A stretch of DNA of 64,000 nt, taken from Bacillus sp. V59.32b (GTDB lineage: Bacteria; Bacillota; Bacilli; Bacillales; DSM-1321). Under the pieces are notes generated by a model that ran no database searches, was not told the origin of the DNA, and was given only the letters and a program-made list of their open reading frames with translations. Shown here in pieces: positions 24,368 through 32,981 of this stretch (position 1 is the first letter of the stretch; each line of letters starts with the position of its first letter). Both the position numbers and the translations under genes were made by a program. The DNA lies in assembly GCF_003429085.1 (NCBI RefSeq), contig NZ_QVTC01000007.1, positions 62,001-126,000 of the forward strand. The letters run 5' to 3'.

Positions 24368-25708
24368 ATGTCAAATTCGGTACACAAGGTTGTTTCAAAT
24401 CCGCCTGATAAGCAGGGCAATAATCGTCAATTAGTCTCGGCGACTATGGCATCACTTTTAGGATGGTCTTTCGACCTTTATGATCTTTTTATTCTTCTGT
24501 ATGTGACACCAACAATTGGAGCATTATTTTTTCCAAGCAGCAACCCGACCCTATCCCTGGCTGCTGTTTACGCTTCATTTGCTGTAACATTGCTTATGCG
24601 TCCGCTCGGATCAGCCATCTTTGGATCCTATGCCGATAAAAACGGCAGAAAGAAAGCGATGACGGTTGCTATAGTGGGTGTTGGATTGAGTACCGCTGTT
24701 TTTGGCCTGTTGCCGACAGTGCCGCAAATAGGTGTGTTTGCCACAGTAATCTTCTTGCTGCTGCGCCTAGTACAAGGGATATTTGTTGGTGGTGTTGTGG
24801 CCTCCACACATACGATCGGAACTGAATCTGCGCCACCTAAATTAAGAGGGTTAATGTCCGGCCTTATTGGCGGGGGGGGAGCAGGTCTAGGAGCTCTATT
24901 CGCTTCAATCGCATTCACAATTGTATCCGCTTTATTTCCGGGTGAAGCATTCAGTGAATGGGGATGGAGAGTCATGTTTTTCACGGGTCTTATCGGATCC
25001 GTCGCTGGTCTCTTTGTTTTCCGAACCCTTGATGAGTCACCATTATGGAAAGAGCTTCAAAAAGAGAAAAAAGAAAAGAAGCAGCCGCAAACGGTTGAGC
25101 AAAAGCCGGTTAAGTCCCTGTTTACAACTTACTTTCGTGTATTGATGGTCAATCTCATGATCGTTATTGGCGGTGGTTCCGGCTATTATCTCACTGCAGG
25201 TTTTATCCCTACTTTCTTGGATATCATTAACGGCGTATCACCAGCAACTAAATCGGGTATTCTTATCACTTCCAGTATCGTAACGATTATTTCGGCACTC
25301 ATTGTGGGCCATTTAAGTGAAATAATCGGCAGGAAGAAGACTTTCCTTGGTGTCGGTTTGATAAATATCATCGGCCTTCCATTCTTTTATCTTTCACTAG
25401 CTGATGCAACAACCACTTCTTCGATTTATTTCTATACCATCTGTGTAGTGTTTCTCGGGAATGCTGCTTATGCTCCTGTATTGATTTTTCTAAATGAACG
25501 TTTTCCAACATCCATTCGCTCTACCGGCACCGGGCTTTCCTGGAACATGGGATTTGCCGTTGGCGGCATGATGCCAACCTTTGTGACATTAGCAAGCGGC
25601 TCAGTGCAGAACATTCCACATACTCTGATGATTTTCTTTATCGCTATATATCTGGTTTATATTATTGGAAGCCTGATCATACCGGAGACCAGAGGAAATT
25701 TGAAATAG
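24368..25708 (+). CDS. MFS transporter, MHS (metabolite:H+ symporter) family; furan acid uptake candidate
   Basis: A 446-residue, 12-helix transporter. The opening SLLGWSFDLYDLFILLYVTP and the MHS-type loop GSAIFGSYADKNGRKKAM are visible, along with ESAPPKLRGLMSGLIG and the C-terminal NERFPTSIRSTGTGLSWN. MHS symporters import organic acids such as shikimate, alpha-ketoglutarate and aromatic acids. Within the cluster it probably imports furoate or furandicarboxylate; proteobacterial hmf clusters also include an MFS gene. It has 164 bases upstream, with a hairpin, so it may have a separate promoter. Confidence 0.87.
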   Translation: MSNSVHKVVSNPPDKQGNNRQLVSATMASLLGWSFDLYDLFILLYVTPTIGALFFPSSNPTLSLAAVYASFAVTLLMRPLGSAIFGSYADKNGRKKAMTVAIVGVGLSTAVFGLLPTVPQIGVFATVIFLLLRLVQGIFVGGVVASTHTIGTESAPPKLRGLMSGLIGGGGAGLGALFASIAFTIVSALFPGEAFSEWGWRVMFFTGLIGSVAGLFVFRTLDESPLWKELQKEKKEKKQPQTVEQKPVKSLFTTYFRVLMVNLMIVIGGGSGYYLTAGFIPTFLDIINGVSPATKSGILITSSIVTIISALIVGHLSEIIGRKKTFLGVGLINIIGLPFFYLSLADATTTSSIYFYTICVVFLGNAAYAPVLIFLNERFPTSIRSTGTGLSWNMGFAVGGMMPTFVTLASGSVQNIPHTLMIFFIAIYLVYIIGSLIIPETRGNLK

Positions 25709-25718
25709 AATTATATCT

Positions 25719-25752
25719 TAGGAAGAGGGAAAACTCTTTCCCCTTCCTCTAA
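25719..25752 (+). terminator. Imperfect hairpin between transporter and aldehyde dehydrogenase
   Basis: AGGAAGAGGGAAA pairs with TTTCCCCTTCCT around the loop ACTC, with one bulge. No T run follows, so partial termination or RNA processing is more likely than full termination. Confidence 0.4.
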
Positions 25753-25774
25753 TATCTAGTTTGGGAGGAGAAAA

Positions 25775-27241
25775 ATGACGACAGCGGTAGATAAGAAAAT
25801 ACCTGTTTATTACAACTATATTGGTGGAGAATGGATTGAATCGACGTCAAAAGAAATGATTGAATCGTACAATCCCGCAACGGGTGAATTGGTTAGCTAT
25901 TCCCAAAAGTCCAACCTGGACGATGTAAAGGCAACTATCGATTCTGTGGAGGAAACTTATCTGCAGAGTGATTGGTCAGTCAATCCAAAGCGCCGTTATG
26001 AAGCACTGCTTAGCTTAGCGCAGAAAATGACAGACAACATGGAAGATTTGTCTAGGATCTTGACAATGGAACAAGGTAAAACCATTCGCGAATCACGGAT
26101 AGAGATTTCCGGTTGTATCGATACACTGAAATATTTTGCAGGAGCTGCCCGTACAGTTTTTGGACGTTCCATTCAACTGGAACCAAATAATCTTGGAGTC
26201 ATCGTAAAGGAACCAATTGGTGTTGTGGGCATCATTTCACCATGGAACTGGCCGGCTCTTCTGATGGTAAGGGAACTAGCTCCTGCTCTTGCCGCCGGCA
26301 ATGGTGTCATCGTAAAGCCTGCCAGTTTGACCCCATCCATTTCAGTGGAGATCTTTAAATTGATAGACGAGGTACCTGAATTCCCCAAAGGGCTTGTCAG
26401 CATTATCACAGGTCCTGGAAGCTCAATTGGAGCCTATATGGCAACAAGCAACAAGATTGATATGATCAGCTTTACTGGTGATACTTCAACTGGGAAAGCA
26501 ATTATGGAAATGGGTGCAAGCAATATTAAAAAGCTGGCGTTGGAGCTGGGTGGAAAATCGCCAAATGTTGTGTTTGCTGATGCGAACCTGGATAAAGCGA
26601 TTCCTATCATTGGGAAGTCGATTTTCATCTCGGCAGGGCAAATCTGTATGGCAGGATCAAGATTGCTAATACATGATTCGATAAAAGATGAAGTCGTAGC
26701 CCGATTAAAGAATTACGCAGAAGGGATCCGGGTCGAAAACGGGTTATCCGAAAGTGCGGATATGGGTCCGCTCGTGTCGCAGAGCCAGCTTGATATCGTC
26801 CAGAAGTATTGCGAAATCGGCAAACAGGAAGGCAGGATCATTACAGGCGGTTACCCATTGACAGGTGGCGATTATGATAAAGGATATTATTTCAGCCCGA
26901 CTATTATAGATGAACTTCCAGCCAATTGCCGGGTTGTCCAAGAAGAGATCTTTGGCCCCGTTCTTGCCGTGCAATCGTTCTCTAGCGATGAAGAAGCACT
27001 TGAAATAGCAAATGACAGCGACTTCGGTTTGTCCGCCGGCGTATGGACTACGGACCTAAACCGGGCCGTGAAAATGTCAAAGGGTATCAAAGCGGGTACC
27101 GTCTGGATTAATTCGTACAACAAGAATTTCCCGGAAGCGGAATTTGGGGGCTACAAGCAAAGTGGTTTAGGACGCACCAGAGGAATAGACGGATTGATGG
27201 AGTACTGCGAAACAAAACACATTCATATTGAAACTGATTAA
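25775..27241 (+). CDS. NAD(P)-dependent aldehyde dehydrogenase
   Basis: A 488-residue ALDH with the general base Glu257 in LELGGKSPNVVF and catalytic Cys291 in SAGQICMAGSR; NAD-binding SFTGDTSTGKAIME and the C-terminal EEIFGPVLAVQSF are also present. In the cluster it would oxidise furfural, hydroxymethylfurfural or formylfuroate to the acids. Proteobacterial hmf clusters often use the FAD oxidase HmfH for this; no such gene is seen here, so this enzyme and the neighbouring alcohol dehydrogenase probably replace it. GGGAGGAG precedes the ATG. Confidence 0.92.
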   Translation: MTTAVDKKIPVYYNYIGGEWIESTSKEMIESYNPATGELVSYSQKSNLDDVKATIDSVEETYLQSDWSVNPKRRYEALLSLAQKMTDNMEDLSRILTMEQGKTIRESRIEISGCIDTLKYFAGAARTVFGRSIQLEPNNLGVIVKEPIGVVGIISPWNWPALLMVRELAPALAAGNGVIVKPASLTPSISVEIFKLIDEVPEFPKGLVSIITGPGSSIGAYMATSNKIDMISFTGDTSTGKAIMEMGASNIKKLALELGGKSPNVVFADANLDKAIPIIGKSIFISAGQICMAGSRLLIHDSIKDEVVARLKNYAEGIRVENGLSESADMGPLVSQSQLDIVQKYCEIGKQEGRIITGGYPLTGGDYDKGYYFSPTIIDELPANCRVVQEEIFGPVLAVQSFSSDEEALEIANDSDFGLSAGVWTTDLNRAVKMSKGIKAGTVWINSYNKNFPEAEFGGYKQSGLGRTRGIDGLMEYCETKHIHIETD

Positions 27242-27257
27242 GAAGGGAGGTTATTGA

Positions 27258-28436
27258 ATGAGTAAGATCGGTATGTATAAAGGAATTAATTTTGATTTTT
27301 CGTTTCATCTCCCTACCTTGATTGAGTTAGGATTTGGCAAAGCTTCGCTTCTTGGAGAGAAGCTTTGCCAATTGGGCGTGAAGAATGTCTTTTTCGTTAG
27401 CGATAAAGGAGTGGAGGCTGCCGGGCTGCTTCAGAATTTGGAAAAGTCCTTGGAGGCCGCAAACATTCAATATGAAAAATATTTGGAGGTTGAACCTGAT
27501 CCAGGTCTTGAGACAATCAATAAAGGTTCAGAAGTTTTTACAGCAAATGCCTATGATTGCATTGTGGCGGTCGGTGGAGGAAGTGCCATTGATACGGCAA
27601 AAGGAATCAGGGTGGTAGCAAGCAATGGCGGGAGCATTGAGGACTATGCAGGTGTTGACAAGATAGGTACCGCTCCGACGATTCCTTTAATCGCGGTACC
27701 TACAACTTCGGGTACCGGCAGTGAAGTAACCATTTTTGGGGTGTACTCTGATTGGGTCAAAAATGTCAAGGTGACCGTTACCAGTCAGTATATGGCACCG
27801 ACTATTGCTCTTGTCGACCCGCAGCTAACGATGAATTTACCGAAAACTATGACAGCTGCGTCAGGTATAGATGCCTTGGCCCATGGCATTGAATCTTATT
27901 TCTCACTGAGGTCCAGCCCTGCATCTGCAGCTCTGGCTTTGGAAGCAATTGAAATAGTCGGTTCCAACCTTCACCGATCGGTAAGCAATGGGGAAGATGA
28001 ACAGGCAAGGAGTGGAATGTCCCATGGTAGTCTGCTTGCTGGCATGGCTTTTAACAATAGTTTTCTTGGCTTGACCCATGCAATTGGAAGTGCTCTTTCA
28101 GGACATTGCCACATTCCACATGGGGTAGCTATTGGATTATTACTGCCCCAGGTAGTGGAATTTAATTCATTTGCCCGTCCTGATAAGGCTGCCAAAATCG
28201 CCGGACTACTGGGCGGAAAGGCCGATAATGAAGATCAGCTTGCAAAGCTGGCTTCAAATGTTGTGGCAAGTTTGGTAAAAGAAATTGGACTTCCAACCCG
28301 GCTAAGGGATCTCAATGTGCCAGAAGCGAAGCTGGCTGACATTGCAAAGGATTCTTTTAAAAGCGGGATGATGAAATTTAATCCACGTCAGCCGTCTGAA
28401 GCAGAAGTGTTTGAGCTATTAAAAGGTGTGTATTAA
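27258..28436 (+). CDS. Iron-containing alcohol dehydrogenase
   Basis: A 392-residue group III alcohol dehydrogenase. The nucleotide motif is VGGGSAIDTAKGI, and metal ligands appear in ASGIDALAHGIESY and in LTHAIGSALSGHCHIPHG. It would interconvert furfuryl alcohol or HMF alcohol groups and aldehydes with NAD(P). It begins 16 bases after the aldehyde dehydrogenase and its stop lies 22 bases before the R2lox start, consistent with one transcript. Confidence 0.92.
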   Translation: MSKIGMYKGINFDFSFHLPTLIELGFGKASLLGEKLCQLGVKNVFFVSDKGVEAAGLLQNLEKSLEAANIQYEKYLEVEPDPGLETINKGSEVFTANAYDCIVAVGGGSAIDTAKGIRVVASNGGSIEDYAGVDKIGTAPTIPLIAVPTTSGTGSEVTIFGVYSDWVKNVKVTVTSQYMAPTIALVDPQLTMNLPKTMTAASGIDALAHGIESYFSLRSSPASAALALEAIEIVGSNLHRSVSNGEDEQARSGMSHGSLLAGMAFNNSFLGLTHAIGSALSGHCHIPHGVAIGLLLPQVVEFNSFARPDKAAKIAGLLGGKADNEDQLAKLASNVVASLVKEIGLPTRLRDLNVPEAKLADIAKDSFKSGMMKFNPRQPSEAEVFELLKGVY

Positions 28437-28458
28437 TTCTAAAATGGAGGAATTGGAT

Positions 28459-29289
28459 ATGAGCGAAGAATTAATTTCTGGTCTTGATAAAAGTACGAGT
28501 GAAGTCGCTTGGAATCTATATCGAAAGGCAATTCGATTTGGGACCTGGGATCCTGAGGCTATTGATTTAAGACAAGATAAGCAGGATTTCAAATCACTTG
28601 ACCAGGACTTGAAAGATTATCTTATCCATTTTTGTACAGGGTTTCTCGATGCGGAGGAAAACGTTGCCCTCAAATTCTGTCCTTGGATTATGTTGGGATC
28701 GACCACGGAAGAACAAGCTTTCCTAAGCACTCAATTATTGGAGGAATTTAAACATACAGAGTTTTTTATGCGCTATTTTACTGAAGTGTTGGGCCGCGAA
28801 CGAATCTCCGGTGTGAAAAACCTCGTCCAGCAAAGGCTGGACGACCGTGCCAGGCAAATGCTTGACGCCCTGGAAGCAGGTCCCGAAGAGCGTGAAGCAG
28901 CCCTTGTTGAAGGATTGACTCATTATCAAGGCATTATCGAAGGGGTTCAGGCGATGTCAGGGTATGATGTTTTTGAAGCTGTTTATGGCAGCAAAGGATT
29001 GTTCCCGGGGCTTAAAGAAGGGTTTGCGAGAATTAAAGAAGATGAAGGCCGGCATGTTGGGTTCGGCCTGCGCATGCTCAAGCTTTTAGCACGCAATCCA
29101 AAGCATGCCGAGAGAATCCGGGCGATTTACGATGAATATCTTCCGTATATTCTTATCCGTTATGACCAGCAAGTAATCGTTGATGGGCGTGAAGTGCCGA
29201 CACCGCCGGAAGTACAAGGTCGCGAGCGGTTGACGAAATTATTTGACAGACGATTGAAAGATATATTTGGCAGCTTGGTGAACAATTAG
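28459..29289 (+). CDS. R2-like ligand-binding oxidase (R2lox)
   Basis: A 276-residue ferritin-like di-metal protein. Candidate ligands are Glu66, Glu96/His99 (LLEEFKH), Glu161 and Glu196/His199 (EDEGRH). The spacings 96-161-196 equal those of Geobacillus R2lox (102-167-202). Val69 (ligand+3) and Tyr156 (ligand-5) match the Val72-Tyr162 pair that forms the ether crosslink next to the Mn/Fe site. So this is an R2lox, not a ribonucleotide reductase subunit, and no R1 gene is near. ATG 28459 is preferred, with TGGAGG 8 bases upstream. It lies 11 bases before UbiD. R2lox physiological function is unknown; a two-electron oxidation of a furan or an aldehyde is an inference from context. Confidence 0.85.
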   Translation: MSEELISGLDKSTSEVAWNLYRKAIRFGTWDPEAIDLRQDKQDFKSLDQDLKDYLIHFCTGFLDAEENVALKFCPWIMLGSTTEEQAFLSTQLLEEFKHTEFFMRYFTEVLGRERISGVKNLVQQRLDDRARQMLDALEAGPEEREAALVEGLTHYQGIIEGVQAMSGYDVFEAVYGSKGLFPGLKEGFARIKEDEGRHVGFGLRMLKLLARNPKHAERIRAIYDEYLPYILIRYDQQVIVDGREVPTPPEVQGRERLTKLFDRRLKDIFGSLVNN

Positions 29290-29300
29290 GAGGTTCGTGT

Positions 29301-30689
29301 ATGAGGGCAAAATCACTTCGCACCTGGCTAGAGTACCTGCAGAAAACCGACAGGGTGGCAGTCATGGATAAGGAAGTCAGTCTCCAATTCGAAGTCGCAG
29401 CACTTACGAAAAAGCTGGATGGCAAAAAAGCAACCTATTTCACTAATGTAGAAGACTATGAAATTCCAATCGTTTCTGGCATTTGTGCAACACGAGAACA
29501 ATTTGCGGAAGCACTGGAAACCGACCAGTATCAATTACTATCAAAATTTACTGAAGCAGTTACCTCTCCTACCCAGTGTCGCCATGTAAAAAAAGAGAAT
29601 GCCCCTGTTAAAGAAAATATCATCTTGGACAATATCGATTTAGATTGTTTCCCGATACCGGTCCATCATGAAAAGGATTCAGGCAAGTATATAACAGCCG
29701 GGCTTTTTATCGTGCGCGACCCGGTTACGAGAAAACAAAATGTTTCAATACACCGCCTGCAGATTTCGGGGAAAGACAGACTGGGTGTACTTCTCTTGCC
29801 CCGACATACTTATCATTTATTTAAACAGGCGGAAGATGCAGGCAGGCCGCTTGAATGTGCCATCGCCATCGGCGTGGATCCTGTTACTCTTCTTGCTTCC
29901 CAGGCCAGTACTCCTTTCGGTGTTGATGAACTTGAAATTGCAAGCGCACTGTTAAGGGAACCCCTTGAAGTGGTCCGATGTGAAACGGTGGACATTGATG
30001 TGCCGGCTTATGCAGAAATTGTGCTAGAGGGCAAAATTCTGCCTAAAGTCCGGGAACCGGAAGGGCCATTTGGTGAATTTCCAAAATACTATGGTCCGAG
30101 AGGTGATAAGGAAGTTGTCCAGATAACTGGGATTACGCACCGGAACAATCCCATTTTCTATACGATTGTACCCGCTGGATACGAACATTTATTGTTAGGG
30201 GGTATACCAAGGGAAGCCAGCCTGATTCAAAGTATACGGCAAACGGTTCCTTCAGTGAAGGCGGTACATATGAGCCCTGGAGGAACATGCCGGTATCATG
30301 CAGTCATTTCCATCAAAAAGCGAAATGAAGGTGAGGGAAAAAATGCGATTATTGCTTCTTTTGCCAATAGCTTCGACATAAAGCACGTAGTTGTGGTCGA
30401 TGAAGAGGTCGACGTATTTAATATGGAAGAAGTCGAATGGGCCATTGCCACACGTTTTCAAGCAGAAACAGATTTAGTGGTAATAAACGGTACACAAGGG
30501 TCAAAATTGGATCCGTCCACTGACGAGGGCTTTGGATCCAAAATGGGGTTTGATTGCACGATTCCTTTAGGAAGCGAACCTATGAGATATAAACGAATTC
30601 ATATTCCTGGCTTTGATGAGATCAACATTAATGATTATATAAACAAAAATTCGTCGGGATTACGTACACAGCATCTTGAAAAGAAATAA
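29301..30689 (+). CDS. UbiD-family prenyl-FMN decarboxylase (HmfF-like, furandicarboxylate decarboxylase candidate)
   Basis: A 462-residue UbiD-family enzyme that needs prenylated FMN made by the UbiX partner downstream. The catalytic triad is visible: Arg152 (SIHRLQ) and Glu254/Glu259 (REPEGPFGEF), as Arg173/Glu277/Glu282 in Fdc1. The substrate-pocket segment AGYEHLLLGGIPREA places His296 and Arg304 at what I recall as the very numbers described for furandicarboxylate recognition in Pelotomaculum HmfF. With the Mo hydroxylase and CoA ligase upstream, decarboxylation of 2,5-furandicarboxylate to 2-furoate is favoured; pyrrole-2-carboxylate or a phenolic acid remain possible. Starts behind AGGAGG. 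Confidence 0.85.
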   Translation: MRAKSLRTWLEYLQKTDRVAVMDKEVSLQFEVAALTKKLDGKKATYFTNVEDYEIPIVSGICATREQFAEALETDQYQLLSKFTEAVTSPTQCRHVKKENAPVKENIILDNIDLDCFPIPVHHEKDSGKYITAGLFIVRDPVTRKQNVSIHRLQISGKDRLGVLLLPRHTYHLFKQAEDAGRPLECAIAIGVDPVTLLASQASTPFGVDELEIASALLREPLEVVRCETVDIDVPAYAEIVLEGKILPKVREPEGPFGEFPKYYGPRGDKEVVQITGITHRNNPIFYTIVPAGYEHLLLGGIPREASLIQSIRQTVPSVKAVHMSPGGTCRYHAVISIKKRNEGEGKNAIIASFANSFDIKHVVVVDEEVDVFNMEEVEWAIATRFQAETDLVVINGTQGSKLDPSTDEGFGSKMGFDCTIPLGSEPMRYKRIHIPGFDEININDYINKNSSGLRTQHLEKK

Positions 30690-30729
30690 TAGGATTGCAT
30701 GTTATTTGATTGATGATTGGGGGATATGA

Positions 30730-31287
30730 ATGAAAGTCGTTGTAGGAATATCTGGGGCAAGCGGAGCTATTTATGGGATTCGTATACTGGAAGCATTAAA
30801 GGCGGTAAAAGTAGAAAGTCATCTCATCCTTAGCGGAACAGCAAGAACCACCATTGAATACGAGACAGAATACAAGATAGAGGATGTTACACAGTTAGCC
30901 ACTAAAGTCTACGATAATAAGAATCTCGGTGCCGCTATATCCAGCGGATCATACAAGGTTGATGGAATGGTTATTGCACCTTGCTCGATTAAAACTCTTT
31001 CAGGAATCGCAAACAGTTATAATGTTGACCTCATGACCAGGGCAGCCGATGTCAGTTTAAAGGAAAGAAGAAAATTAGTATTAATGGTCCGGGAGACCCC
31101 GCTTCACCTTGGTCATCTAAACCATATGACGACGGTCGCGCAAATAGGCGGGATTATTCTCCCACCTGTACCATCTTTTTATCACCATCCAAAAACAGTT
31201 GATGACATCATAGACCAAAGTGTACAAAAAGCTTTGGATCAATTTGGCATAGAGGCAAATCTTTTTAATAGATGGGTAGGAATTTAG
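30730..31287 (+). CDS. UbiX-family flavin prenyltransferase (HmfG-like)
   Basis: A 185-residue flavoprotein, normal UbiX size. The FMN-binding opening GISGASGAIYGIRILEAL, the VIAPCSIKTLSGIANSY loop, LMTRAADVSLKERRKLVLM and PLHLGHLNHM are all family hallmarks. It joins dimethylallyl phosphate to FMN to make the cofactor of UbiD enzymes. It starts 40 bases after the UbiD gene with GGGGG close upstream. Its product would serve the adjacent UbiD. It is the last gene of the cluster; the next recognisable sequence is the YflT remnant. Confidence 0.92.
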   Translation: MKVVVGISGASGAIYGIRILEALKAVKVESHLILSGTARTTIEYETEYKIEDVTQLATKVYDNKNLGAAISSGSYKVDGMVIAPCSIKTLSGIANSYNVDLMTRAADVSLKERRKLVLMVRETPLHLGHLNHMTTVAQIGGIILPPVPSFYHHPKTVDDIIDQSVQKALDQFGIEANLFNRWVGI

Positions 31288-31327
31288 TTATTCAAGTTAG
31301 GTATTGATTGCCATCGCAGGATTGATT

Positions 31328-31489
31328 CAATTTTAGAACAGGCCCGATATTTACCACACTGGGCGGAGCTGCCGCAGGTATGGTGGTTTAACGGAGGCTT
31401 TAAAGGAAACGGCGCTGAATGATGAAGCAGCACGGCAATATGAAGATGAGGTGAAACAAGGAAAAAATCTCGTGTTCGTAATGGAATAA
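31328..31489 (+). pseudogene. Decayed 3' fragment of a YflT-like gene
   Basis: Direct repeat of 10439-10615. The run CAGGCCCGATATTTACCACA is shared with the intact gene. The fragment reads GPIFTTLGGAAAG, loses bases, then continues one frame off with GLTEALKETALNDEAARQYE to a normal stop. Neither start nor N-terminal domain remains. Even the terminator is duplicated downstream. Confidence 0.8.
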
Positions 31490-31556
31490 TTCCGATATAT
31501 AGACTACTCAGAAATTTTTTGAAGGGTAACAAGAAATTATTACTCTAAAGAATTGA

Positions 31557-31599
31557 AATAGCCTATTGTTCCGCGCCAAGGAATAATAGGCTATTTTAT
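31557..31599 (+). terminator. Terminator (duplicate of the YflT terminator), end of catabolic cluster
   Basis: Stem AATAGCCTATT / AATAATAGGCTATT ending in a short T run. It is the first good terminator after the UbiX gene and probably ends the cluster transcript. Confidence 0.7.
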
Positions 31600-31703
31600 A
31601 TGACCGAATAGAGGATTCTCGGAATTCTTAATTCATTAGGAATAATATTGTATGTAAATCACCCAATATTAAATGACGATTCTGACCCCATATGATAAAG
31701 GCG

Positions 31704-32378
31704 TTAAATGATATGTTTCTTGGGTAAAAGCTTCCATGCGTTAGAGAGATTCAAAAATACATCACGTTCATCTGTGGCTGATTCTTGATTATCATCTGGT
31801 ACCTGTTTATAAAATTGCTGGGCTCCCATTTCTAACAAATTACCATATTCCTTAGCGAAATGTGCAAAAGCCTTGTCAAATTCATCTGAATTGGGAAGTA
31901 ATTCGATAATCGCCATTAGGTGCAGAGAACAAGCCATTGCGATCGGTCCTAACACTTGAGGAATATCAAATTGATTCACTGTTTCTTTTACAGTTATGCC
32001 TGCTGCTTTTTCAAGTTCTAATAATTTGTCATGCTGTGTTTTGATCACTCCGGGGTCGCCTTCTTTTTTTGTCTGTGAATAGGCTACATACTGGCGCCTA
32101 ATTTCCTCGCACCTGCCAATAAGTTCATCAATCACCCCATTCTCAATATCCGCATTAAGCAATTTGCCTATATCGTCAACCGAGTTTTTAATAAGCTTCG
32201 TATAATCGATATCCATTCCAAAATGGGTTTTCATAAAATGAGCATATTCCAAACCCGGACTACTTGCCGTCAGGCCTTCTGCTTCTTTGGAAAAGAACCA
32301 TTTCCACGTATAGTCTTCAAATACTTCCTTTTGGATCTCGCTTGTCTGGTGCTGGTTTATATCTGAACGATTTTCCAT
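31704..32378 (-). CDS. Hypothetical soluble protein
   Basis: A 224-residue helical, acidic protein of no family I recognise. The ATG at 32378 is chosen because AAGGAGGATGACAAC precedes it; the frame is open a further 33 codons that look non-coding. Visible segments are YTWKWFFSKEAEGLTASSPG, DELIGRCEEIRRQYVAYSQT and a more hydrophobic stretch, VLGPIAMACSLHLMAIIELL, that could be a buried helix. There is no signal peptide and no catalytic motif. Confidence 0.65.
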   Translation of the reverse strand: MENRSDINQHQTSEIQKEVFEDYTWKWFFSKEAEGLTASSPGLEYAHFMKTHFGMDIDYTKLIKNSVDDIGKLLNADIENGVIDELIGRCEEIRRQYVAYSQTKKEGDPGVIKTQHDKLLELEKAAGITVKETVNQFDIPQVLGPIAMACSLHLMAIIELLPNSDEFDKAFAHFAKEYGNLLEMGAQQFYKQVPDDNQESATDERDVFLNLSNAWKLLPKKHII

Positions 32379-32515
32379 GTTGTCATCCTCCTTGGATTGG
32401 TAGCAGATAAGTGATTTTTCGATTTTAAAAAGCAGTATTATGTAGATACTAATCAACGAGCAAAAGTATAGGATCAAATGAAAACGATGTTCTTATATTA
32501 ACCAAAAAACAGAAA

Positions 32516-32848
32516 TTAATTTTTACATTTCATGTGTTCATGGCAATTATGGCCGGCTGAGCATGGAGAACGATTCATCAGCTTTACCTGCGCCTGCTGT
32601 TCCGTCGTCAATCGTGGTGGCTTTCCGGTTGAGAACTTCATGGTTAAGTCGTCCAATCCATGTTCTTGGTAGGAACGGATATAGGTTCCGATTGTTTTAC
32701 TGGTTCGCTTGTGAATGGCGGCGATTTCCTGGACAGGTTTTCCCATCAAATGTAGCCGGATTGTCTGATAACGTTCATACATGCGACGACTTTTTTCAGT
32801 TTTAAGTCTATTTTCGACATCTTGTAATTCGTCAACATTGGATTTCAT
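32516..32848 (-). pseudogene. IS630-type transposase N-terminal remnant
   Basis: The 110-codon frame contains a helix-turn-helix domain characteristic of IS630-family transposases: RRMYERYQTIRLHLMGKPVQ, EIAAIHKRTSKTIGTYIRSY and LTMKFSTGKPPRLTTEQQAQ. The following sequence departs from the family and stops, so the DDE catalytic domain is absent. No terminal inverted repeats or target duplication are visible. The piece could survive as a small DNA-binding protein, but decay is the simpler reading. Confidence 0.7.
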
Positions 32849-32981
32849 GACATCTCACCGCCTATTCAGGATAAAGCTTTATTTCGACGAGTGATGAAAA
32901 AAAATCCTTCCGAATTATAAAGAAAAACTTAAGTTCAATCTATATAGTCGGATTACATTACATGAAAATCGAGGTGTTTTT

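Noticed and set aside
28459-29289. Ribonucleotide reductase beta subunit
   Set aside because: Ligand spacing and the Val/Tyr crosslink pair are those of R2lox, and no alpha subunit gene is near.
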